Of a stretch of 5,981 nucleotides of DNA, positions 1-4,632 are shown piece after piece. The notes under the pieces were generated by a model, which had not been told where the DNA came from, did no database searches, and saw only the letters and a program-made list of their open reading frames with translations. The stretch is from NCBI GenBank assembly GCA_030605915.1, contig JAUWHM010000151.1, positions 1 to 5,981 on the forward strand. The letters are read 5' to 3'. The position numbers were made by a program, and so were the translations under genes. The number at the start of each line of letters is the position of its first letter. Within the stretch, counting starts at the first letter, position 1. This DNA comes from Nitrospirota bacterium. GTDB lineage: Bacteria; NPL-UPA2; JAGMAN01.

Positions 1-205
1 ATCGGAATCTGTCACTATAGATGATGCTGGCACCGCAAATACTTCCGATGACCTCGTAGGCACCAGATCAGTAACAGTTGGTACTGAAGAAGAAGGGATG
101 TGGTCATATAGACCGGTAACTGTTGAGATCGTATGGACAGAGCGCTCCTGGGGAGGTGAGCAGGAAGTAAGCGAGCAGTTAGTTACTTACTTTCGAAAGG
201 AATGA
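1..205 (+). CDS. Minor type IV pilin / type II pseudopilin, C-terminal part only
   Basis: An open frame enters from the left edge (first complete codon at base 2) and ends at TGA 203-205, giving 67 visible residues. The prepilin leader and membrane helix lie outside the window, so the assignment rests on context and on the tail. The tail is a Ser/Thr/Asp-rich stretch followed by alternating beta-strand residues such as RPVTVEIVWTER and then WGGEQEVSEQLVTYFRKE, which resembles the C-terminal beta-sheet of PilV/GspI-type minor pilins. The stop overlaps the start of the next gene as ATGA, as expected for co-translated minor pilin genes. The family call is an inference; the coding frame itself is clear. 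Confidence 0.7.
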   Translation, partial: SESVTIDDAGTANTSDDLVGTRSVTVGTEEEGMWSYRPVTVEIVWTERSWGGEQEVSEQLVTYFRKE

Positions 206-708
206 GAAAGGATGGAATTACCTTAGTAGAGGTCCTGATAGCTTCAGCAATCATGGTGGTAATCCTGGGAGGCGGCTTAACTGTCTACCTTATGTCTGAG
301 ACGACATGGCAGGAGTCTACGGTGCAGGCTCGTCTACAGCGCAGTGCCAGTATTGTTATGCAGAAGATGATAAAGGGAGTAGAAGGGGTCTATGGGCTCA
401 GGGATTCAAAGGCGATAACTACCCCCAGTTACCCCCTGCCTGCTTCAAGTGACACAGTGGAATTTACCGGGATAGGCAATATAAGTAGGAGTTTTTATCT
501 GGAGGAGAATGCGCCTCGGGATGAGGTCTTCTACGATCCTAATACATCTGTCTCGGGAGATGCTTACTCTATAGCCGCGGATATAAGTAGCTTGACATTT
601 GAGAGACTTACTATGGAAAGGATCAGGATAAGCCTCACTATGTCTCAGGCTGTCGGAGACAAGGATATGTCTATAAGCCTGAATACAGATGTTACCATAC
701 GGAATTAG
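202..708 (+). CDS. PulJ/PilW-like minor pilin (prepilin N-terminal cleavage/methylation domain)
   Basis: This 168-residue protein begins MRKDG|ITLVEVLIAS. It has a short charged leader, Gly5 as the prepilin peptidase site, and Glu at position +5 of the mature protein, which in this family supports N-methylation and subunit packing. Residues 6-30 form the hydrophobic helix. The segment TWQESTVQARLQRSASIVMQKMIKGVEGV is the amphipathic extension seen in PulJ/PilW-type minor pilins, and the C-terminus (residues about 125-168) alternates like a beta-sheet. The ATG overlaps the previous stop by 4 bp, and a purine-rich AAAGGA lies almost against the start, so translation probably depends on coupling. 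Its likely role is in the priming complex at the pilus or pseudopilus tip. Assignment to GspJ rather than PilW is uncertain, so no symbol is given. Confidence 0.85.
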   Translation: MRKDGITLVEVLIASAIMVVILGGGLTVYLMSETTWQESTVQARLQRSASIVMQKMIKGVEGVYGLRDSKAITTPSYPLPASSDTVEFTGIGNISRSFYLEENAPRDEVFYDPNTSVSGDAYSIAADISSLTFERLTMERIRISLTMSQAVGDKDMSISLNTDVTIRN

Positions 709-713
709 GAGAA
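707..713 (+). promoter_or_regulatory. Ribosome binding site that fixes the GTG start at 720
   Basis: AGGAGAA overlaps the stop codon of the preceding minor pilin gene and lies 6 bases before GTG 720-722. The nearby ATG at 713 runs into a stop after four codons. The GTG therefore has the only usable start, and it gives the expected short basic leader MNNKG before the hydrophobic segment. Confidence 0.65.
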
Positions 714-719
714 TGAGAA

Positions 720-2282
720 GTGAATAATAAAGGGCTGGCCTTTATCTTTGTAATATCCATTATCCTGGTCCTGGCTATTGGAGCAGCTGCCTTTTTGACA
801 TTCGGCAAGAATGAGATATATACTGCAAGGCGGAGGATTGAATCGACAAAGGCATTCTACATTGCACAGGCAGGTTTGAATCGAGCGCTCTATGATTTAA
901 AGGAAGAGTTCGAGACGGATGATCAAGATTGGAATGATGGCGATATAAATAGTATAGACGTAACGTCAGTCTATAGCTCAAGCAACTTCTACATCATTCC
1001 TTACTCACCCACCTTATTAGGCGACGGCACATATACTGTCAGCCTGAAGAATGTAGGCGCCACAACCGGTGAGATCTGGGTAAAATCAAGTGGAACTGTA
1101 GGCTCAATCACTAGAACTATCCAGGTCTATGCGAAAGCAAAGAATATCTCCCCTTGGAACAATGCCATCTTTGCCGGGGCTGGGTCAAGCGGTGCTACGA
1201 TAAGTGGGAATGTGGACATCCGCGGTTCCATTCATATCCTGGGCACTGGTCTTGACTCAACAGATACTGCCATATCCCTGAGTGGAACAGCGAGTATAGG
1301 AAATAATTATAGCGGGATACCAACCGAGTTATCCTCTAGAATCCCTGATTGCCCCCAGGTTACCTTTGGAAGTGAGACTGTGGATAGCCTAAGCGCCGAG
1401 TTCAGGGTCAAAAAGGGTAGGGCGGATCTATCCGGCTCTGCCGAGGTAGGTGAATCCAATAAGACAGGCAATAGCCTTAAAGAGACGGTAGATGGGGTCT
1501 ATGTAAATGTGGGGCCTGATGATGGTGATAATCAAGCTGGCACATACTATGATGGATTTGGTGGAAATAAGGGAGCAGGCAATGTCAGCTCTGATAATGG
1601 CACGACCAATGCCTATGATTTAGGTGATGCCGCCAGCTTTCCAAGCTTGGATGATTCTTATGGCGCCTCTACGTATCGGCAGTATCTGGTTGATAACTCA
1701 TTCGCCATATCTGAAAACGATCTTTCAAGCATAACCTCTTCCACCTCGGATTATTCTGAGGGCGATAGCAAAGGAAGCCTCACATGGGATCCCGATTATG
1801 ATTCCGACGGGAATCCCGCAACCAAAGAAGGCCTGCTTACCATCTCAGGTATCGTGCGTATAACAGATGGTGAAGGAGCCCTTGGTGAAATCTCTATAGG
1901 CGAGAAGAATCTGACCATCGAATATACAGGCTCTGGGACCATCTTTGCTGACGATATCGAGATTCATGGAGATCTGCTTTCGCAGGGGACATTTCCTTCC
2001 ACGGATTATTGCCTCAGTCTGATTGCCGATAATAATATAAACCTTGCCACCGGTTCAGGTGACAGCCAATTTAAGATGACAGGTGTATTCTATGCCGAAG
2101 GCCAAATCACCAGTGCAAAGCAGAATGAGATCGCCGGCACATTCGTATCCAATTATTTTGATATGGGGTCAAACGTCCCCAGTATTTACCATATCCCTGA
2201 TTTGATGAATCATCTGCCCGACCATATGACTGCATGGACATCTGACTGGGCTATCATAACCAGCAATTGGCAGGAGATATAA
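720..2282 (+). CDS. Large PilX-like pilus protein with Gly/Ser/Asp-rich body and EF-hand-like loop
   Basis: This 520-residue protein starts at GTG. MNNKG is followed by a hydrophobic helix (about residues 6-28), and residues 45-57 read AFYIAQAGLNRAL. That matches the conserved N-terminal motif of PilX-type proteins, in which a Tyr-Ile-Ala-Gln/Glu-Ala-Gly signature follows the membrane helix. The fifth residue after Gly5 is Phe, not the usual Glu; GspK-type pseudopilins share this trait. From about residue 150 the body is rich in Gly, Ser, Thr and Asp with short repeating beta-like stretches (GATISGNVDIRGSIHI; GTIFADDIEIHGDLLSQG), suggesting a beta-helix or stacked-sheet fold. I compare residues 405-500 to the DUF7305-type C-terminal region often paired with PilX N-termini. 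Residues 359-370 (DYDSDGNPATKE) form a canonical 12-residue EF-hand-like loop. The protein is far longer than classical PilX (about 170-200 residues). It is probably a tip or surface-exposed minor component, possibly adhesive; that role is inference. Confidence 0.8.
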   Translation: MNNKGLAFIFVISIILVLAIGAAAFLTFGKNEIYTARRRIESTKAFYIAQAGLNRALYDLKEEFETDDQDWNDGDINSIDVTSVYSSSNFYIIPYSPTLLGDGTYTVSLKNVGATTGEIWVKSSGTVGSITRTIQVYAKAKNISPWNNAIFAGAGSSGATISGNVDIRGSIHILGTGLDSTDTAISLSGTASIGNNYSGIPTELSSRIPDCPQVTFGSETVDSLSAEFRVKKGRADLSGSAEVGESNKTGNSLKETVDGVYVNVGPDDGDNQAGTYYDGFGGNKGAGNVSSDNGTTNAYDLGDAASFPSLDDSYGASTYRQYLVDNSFAISENDLSSITSSTSDYSEGDSKGSLTWDPDYDSDGNPATKEGLLTISGIVRITDGEGALGEISIGEKNLTIEYTGSGTIFADDIEIHGDLLSQGTFPSTDYCLSLIADNNINLATGSGDSQFKMTGVFYAEGQITSAKQNEIAGTFVSNYFDMGSNVPSIYHIPDLMNHLPDHMTAWTSDWAIITSNWQEI

Positions 2283-2285
2283 GAC

Positions 2286-2314
2286 TTGACGGCTTACATC
2301 GTGTAAGGTATATT
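2286..2314 (+). promoter_or_regulatory. Predicted sigma70-type promoter for the pilin gene
   Basis: TTGACG (2286-2291) and TATATT (2309-2314) are separated by 17 bases, the optimal spacing. The element begins 3 bases after the stop of the PilX-like gene, in a 68-base gap in an otherwise tightly packed operon. Transcription would start near 2320-2322, giving a leader of about 30 bases. A separate promoter makes sense for a major pilin, which is needed in excess over minor pilins. No operator sequence is obvious. Confidence 0.6.
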
Positions 2315-2350
2315 ATTGTGTGGGCAAATTGGAACATCAAAGGTATGACA

Positions 2351-2704
2351 ATGCAAAACTCAAAATTGAAATCTCCTACAGGGTTCACCTTAATAGAGAT
2401 TTTAATAGTAGTTGTAATAGTAGGGCTGTTGGCTGGTATTGCTATTCCCAACTTCTTAAGGGGAGCCAAGACAGCGAGAAAGAAGGCTTGCATAAATAAC
2501 CTGATGATGATAGATGGAGCCAAGGAGCAGTATGCCTTAGATTATAATCTCTCCTCTGGCGACAGCGTAACAAATGCGCAGATTAATGCCTATATAAAGG
2601 GTGGAGCGCCTGAGTGTCCCAGTGGTGGCACCTATACATACGAGGCTGTAGATACAAACCCTACCTGCACCCTGGGGGGGTCAAAGGGACATGTTCTGCC
2701 ATAG
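2351..2704 (+). CDS. Short type IV pilin (major-pilin-like)
   Basis: Beginning at ATG 2351 this is a 117-residue prepilin, MQNSKLKSPTG|FTLIEILIVVVIVGLLAGIA, with cleavage after Gly11 and Glu at mature position 5. The hydrophobic helix is followed by AIPNFLRGAKTARKKACINNLMMI, a typical pilin alpha-1 helix. The C-terminus holds ECPSGGTYTYEAV...PTCTLGGSKGHVLP; this CP-GG-Y...C...GH pattern is common in short bacterial pilins, and the two Cys could close a disulfide loop. The frame is open upstream to ATG 2267, but that start would overlap the previous gene and put a long non-leader segment before the motif. ATG 2345 is also possible. I prefer 2351 because AAAGG (2339-2343) lies 7 bases before it but only 1 base before 2345. 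With its own promoter and small size it is the best candidate for the major fibre subunit. A role as a GspG-like pseudopilin cannot be excluded. Confidence 0.85.
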   Translation: MQNSKLKSPTGFTLIEILIVVVIVGLLAGIAIPNFLRGAKTARKKACINNLMMIDGAKEQYALDYNLSSGDSVTNAQINAYIKGGAPECPSGGTYTYEAVDTNPTCTLGGSKGHVLP

Positions 2705-2904
2705 GGATGAGGTTGGAAAGTTATGCTTTTAATTTCGTGCAACAGAATTTAGGATTTTCCTTGCTCTTGGAAATGATTTTTGGTAGTATATTGTGTCAGG
2801 AGGTGAGAAAAAATGGCGGTCGAACTAAAAACTGACCATCCACATATTACCCAAAAAGAGGGGGTCTGTGCGGGAATGTGGTTTGGAAATATGTCAAGGG
2901 GGGA

Positions 2905-2934
2905 TAGCCATACGGTAAAGGTGGTAGAAATAAA
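2905..2934 (+). repeat. Direct repeat copy 1 (pilM-derived, 30 bp)
   Basis: This segment matches 3648-3677 inside pilM at 29 of 30 positions. The single difference (T2911 versus C3654) is a synonymous His codon change. The copies are 743 bases apart and in the same orientation, on either side of the toxin-antitoxin genes. Similarity stops at both ends, so this is a fragment and not a full second pilM start. Confidence 0.9.
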
Positions 2935-2946
2935 CAAAAACACAAG

Positions 2947-2955
2947 AGGAGGTGA
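2947..2955 (+). promoter_or_regulatory. Orphan strong Shine-Dalgarno sequence
   Basis: AGGAGGTGA repeats exactly the core at 2798-2806, and both are followed by an A-rich 6-base spacer. Here the spacer leads to TTG 2962, which opens only eight sense codons before TAA 2986-2988. No real gene starts there, so the site looks like the leftover leader of a gene that has been displaced, possibly pilM, which lacks a good Shine-Dalgarno sequence where it now sits. Confidence 0.5.
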
Positions 2956-2961
2956 AAAAAC

Positions 2962-2989
2962 TTGGTTATAGAGTTATTAACTCTATAAT
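2962..2989 (+). promoter_or_regulatory. Predicted promoter of the toxin-antitoxin operon
   Basis: A perfect -10 hexamer TATAAT (2984-2989) is preceded, 16 bases upstream, by TTGGTT (2962-2967), a weak -35 matching mainly in TTG. The start point predicted from this -10 (about 2995-2997) lies only 5-7 bases before the antitoxin ATG, so the message would be almost leaderless. The -10 overlaps the right arm of a perfect palindrome, as expected for a self-repressed TA promoter. Confidence 0.55.
2966..2988. repeat. Perfect 23-bp palindrome, likely TA operator
   Basis: The left arm TTATAGAGTTA (2966-2976), the single base T2977 and the right arm TAACTCTATAA (2978-2988) are exact inverted complements. 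The element fills the -35/-10 spacer and most of the -10 box just before the antitoxin gene. Antitoxins or TA complexes commonly bind such palindromes to repress their own operon, so an operator role is likely by inference. The arms are too A/T-rich, and the position is wrong, for an intrinsic terminator. Confidence 0.7.
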
Positions 2990-3001
2990 ACAAGGATTGA
3001 T

Positions 3002-3217
3002 ATGCAAATCTTGGAGGCTAAACAAAAATTTGAAGAAATAATTAGTGTGCTTTCGGAGAGTAAGTTGGAGGAAGTAATTGACTTTGCCAACTATTTAAGA
3101 GACAGAGGAGAAGCTGAGGAACTTTTAAGAATGCAGATGAGTTCAAAAGCTTATCTGGATTGGCTTAGTCCTGAAAATGACATTTACGATGAGGTCTTTA
3201 AAGATGAAATTAAATAG
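3002..3217 (+). CDS. DUF2281-like antitoxin of a MazF/PemK-type module
   Basis: This 71-residue acidic protein starts at ATG 3002, after AAGGA (2992-2996). The N-terminal half (FEEIISVLSESKLEEVIDFANYLRDR, about residues 10-35) resembles DUF2281-type antitoxins, whose core is a Leu-rich helix with an E-V-hydrophobic-D/N-F-x-x-Y-L pattern. The C-terminal half ends DWLSPENDIYDEVFKDEIK; a Trp followed by ENDIYDEVF is the acidic tail often found in antitoxins encoded before PemK/MazF toxins, where it would wrap and block the toxin active site. The stop lies 14 bases inside the toxin gene, so the two are co-translated. The segment is visibly more A/T-rich than the flanking pil genes, which fits acquisition by transfer. 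No separate DNA-binding fold is recognisable, so which protein binds the palindrome is open. Confidence 0.75.
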   Translation: MQILEAKQKFEEIISVLSESKLEEVIDFANYLRDRGEAEELLRMQMSSKAYLDWLSPENDIYDEVFKDEIK

Positions 3218-3560
3218 AGGCAATATTATCCTTTGCAAGGTTCCAATGCCTTCGGAGAAATTGAGAGAGTTTAAACTAAGGCCTGGCCTGATTGTCTCAA
3301 AAGATTTAAACAACAAAAGACTTGATGATGTAATTATAGCTATATGTACATCTAACGTTTCAAGGAGTCAAGAACCAACACAATATCTTATTGAAAGAGA
3401 TGAGATTACTCAGGCAGGAATAAAGGTTGCCTCAGTCGTTAAATGTGAGTCTTTATTAACCATAAACAAGTCAATGATCATCAAAGTTCTTGGAATGCTT
3501 TCTGAGAATGGGGTTCGTAAAGTTAATGAGTGTCTAAAGGACGCTCTAGAATTAGGGTAG
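3204..3560 (+). CDS. MazF/PemK-family endoribonuclease toxin
   Basis: From ATG 3204 this is a 118-residue protein, normal length for the family. It opens MKLNRGNIILCKV, the usual RG-x-I/V first strand. KLRPGLIVSKDLNN (residues 24-37) carries the conserved Arg-Pro; Arg26 corresponds to the catalytic Arg of MazF. AICTSN (46-51) supplies the conserved Thr49-Ser. The C-terminal half (AGIKVASVVKCESLLTINKSMIIKVLGMLS) has the family pattern of a strand, the loop 'L.t..k..i...lG.l' and a terminal helix. The frame is open upstream to ATG 3177, but the extra nine residues lie within the antitoxin gene and precede the first family strand. GAGG (3191-3194) lies 9 bases before 3204, so 3204 is preferred. 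It would cleave mRNA when the antitoxin is degraded. All key residues are present, so the toxin appears intact. Confidence 0.88.
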   Translation: MKLNRGNIILCKVPMPSEKLREFKLRPGLIVSKDLNNKRLDDVIIAICTSNVSRSQEPTQYLIERDEITQAGIKVASVVKCESLLTINKSMIIKVLGMLSENGVRKVNECLKDALELG

Positions 3561-3606
3561 GAGTTCTTATAAAAGCAAGCTTTGCCACTACAAGCAAAAC
3601 ATAGCA

Positions 3607-4632
3607 ATGTTCACTAAGTCTAAAAATGTAGCTGGGTTAGATATCGGTAGCCACACGGTAAAGGTGGTAGAAATAAAAGAGGGCCCTGAGGGAAGAGAGC
3701 TCACCGGGTTTGCTTTAGTTGAGATAGCGCCAGGCTCCTCCGGAGGTGAGGAGGCAGTTGTTGAGGCTATCAGGAGAGCTGTGGAGGAAAGTAAGATAGA
3801 GACTGACCGGGTAGTGACGGCTGTCTCCGGCCAGTCGGTCATCGTCCGCCATATTGAGCTACCCAGAATGTCGAAGGAAGAAGCAAAGAATGCCATTAAG
3901 TATGAAGCCGAACAACATATCCCTTTTGATATAAAGGAGGTTAGCTTAGACTTTCAAATACTTGAAGAGGCATCCAATTCTAAGAAGATAAATGTGTTAT
4001 TGGTAGCGGCCCGCAATGACCTGATTGATAATCATCTTAAGCTTATTCAGGCGGTCGGACTTAAGCCAGTAGTCATTGATGTCGATTCATTTGCCCTGGT
4101 CAACGCCCTTGAGGTTATTCAAGGAAAGAGGGAAGAGACAGTGGCCTTGGTCAATATGGGAGCTAAGCTGACCAACATAAACATTGTCAAAAATGGTATC
4201 TGCTACTTTACCCGGGATATCTCCCTATCTGGAAATAATCTCACGGAGGCTATTCAAGAGAGTCTTAATTTAGAGCCGCCTCAGGCTGAGAAGTTGAAGA
4301 AGGAAGAGGGGGAAGCTGGCGGGGATTCTAATGTGTCCAGGGCCCTGAATCCAGTTCTAAAGGATTTAGTCAGTGAACTGCGTCTCTCTTTTGACTACTA
4401 TGAGAACCAAGCTCTGGAAAGGACTACTAATAGAATCCTATTCAGTGGAGGAAGTGCCCGGCTTAAAAATCTGGATAAGTTCCTAACGGAAGCCCTGGGC
4501 ATACCAACTGAGATTTGGAGTTCTCTGGATGGATTGGGAGTCAGTTCCGATATCGATAAGGAAAGATTGACCGATGCCGTTCCCCTGTTATCTGTAGGGA
4601 TTGGCTTAGCTCTCAGGGAGCCTAACCCATGA
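3607..4632 (+). CDS. pilM: Type IV pilus assembly protein PilM (actin-like ATPase)
   Basis: This 341-residue protein is close to the usual PilM length of about 350. VAGLDIGSHTVKVVEIKE (residues 8-25) is the FtsA/actin-like phosphate-1 loop, where PilM typically has GLDIGSSxVKxVEL. Residues 96-121 (AIKYEAEQHIPFDIKEVSLDFQILEE) carry the characteristic E-x-x-x-x-I-P-F-x-x-x-E-V motif. VALVNMGAKLTNINIV (179-194) is the phosphate-2 region and ILFSGGSARLKNLDKFL (277-293) the nucleotide-binding Gly-rich motif. PilM is cytoplasmic, binds ATP and docks on the NLLP motif of PilN to form the inner platform of the T4P machine. Its stop overlaps pilN by ATGA. The 46 bases between the toxin stop and this ATG contain no clear Shine-Dalgarno sequence (the bases before ATG read AAAACATAGCA), which is unusual for the first gene of a four-gene cluster. 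Confidence 0.95.
   Translation: MFTKSKNVAGLDIGSHTVKVVEIKEGPEGRELTGFALVEIAPGSSGGEEAVVEAIRRAVEESKIETDRVVTAVSGQSVIVRHIELPRMSKEEAKNAIKYEAEQHIPFDIKEVSLDFQILEEASNSKKINVLLVAARNDLIDNHLKLIQAVGLKPVVIDVDSFALVNALEVIQGKREETVALVNMGAKLTNINIVKNGICYFTRDISLSGNNLTEAIQESLNLEPPQAEKLKKEEGEAGGDSNVSRALNPVLKDLVSELRLSFDYYENQALERTTNRILFSGGSARLKNLDKFLTEALGIPTEIWSSLDGLGVSSDIDKERLTDAVPLLSVGIGLALREPNP
3648..3677 (+). repeat. Direct repeat copy 2, within pilM
   Basis: This is the parental copy of the 30-bp repeat at 2905-2934. It spans codons 15-23 of pilM with a base or so on either side, coding the phosphate-1 loop, an essential conserved part of the ATPase fold. That makes pilM the source and the upstream copy the duplicate. 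Confidence 0.9.

Larger units (their letters stand above)
2813..2971 (+). pseudogene. Chimeric remnant ORF: DUF433-like antitoxin N-terminus joined to a pilM fragment
   Basis: A 52-residue ORF has an excellent Shine-Dalgarno sequence (AGGAGGTGA, 2798-2806) 6 bases before ATG 2813. Residues 1-19 (MAVELKTDHPHITQKEGVC) look like the start of DUF433 proteins, small VapB-like antitoxins whose N-terminus commonly reads HPHI...EGVCGG. The expected continuation (Gly-Arg-Pro...Gly-Thr-Arg-Ile) is missing. Residues 32-40 read SHTVKVVEI, identical and in frame to PilM residues 15-23, because the DNA is a 29/30 copy of pilM. The last residues (NKNTRGGEKTWL) are read across a second Shine-Dalgarno sequence and into a palindrome. 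It therefore looks like a fused relic rather than a functional protein, although it could still be translated. The DUF433 match rests on about 20 residues and is moderate; the pilM match is seen directly. Confidence 0.55.

Noticed and set aside
2267..2344. Longer start for the short pilin at ATG 2267
   Set aside because: It overlaps the end of the PilX-like gene, covers the promoter, and would add 28 residues before the prepilin leader. The leader from 2351 has normal length and better RBS spacing.
2760..2792. Possible promoter for the chimeric ORF (TATATT 2787-2792)
   Set aside because: The nearest TTG hexamers give spacers of 14 or 20 bases, so no acceptable -35 pairs with it.
2705..2812. 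Terminator after the pilin gene
   Set aside because: I found only a weak 5-bp inverted repeat (TTTCC/GGAAA) and no GC-rich hairpin followed by a T run.
2614..2835. 73-codon + strand frame overlapping the pilin end
   Set aside because: It lies mostly inside the pilin coding frame, has no RBS, and its protein resembles nothing; it is a shadow frame.
2749..2943. 64-codon minus-strand frame opposite the chimeric ORF
   Set aside because: It has no Shine-Dalgarno sequence and no family pattern, and it is opposite a segment with a strong RBS and recognisable + strand peptides.
3545..3573. Possible pilM promoter (TATAAA 3568-3573)
   Set aside because: The hexamer 17 bases upstream (TCTAGA) is not a usable -35; an A/T-rich box alone is weak evidence.
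2905..3677. Insertion sequence bounded by target-site duplication
   Set aside because: A 30-bp duplication is too long for common transposons, there is no transposase and no terminal inverted repeats; simple transposition is not supported.
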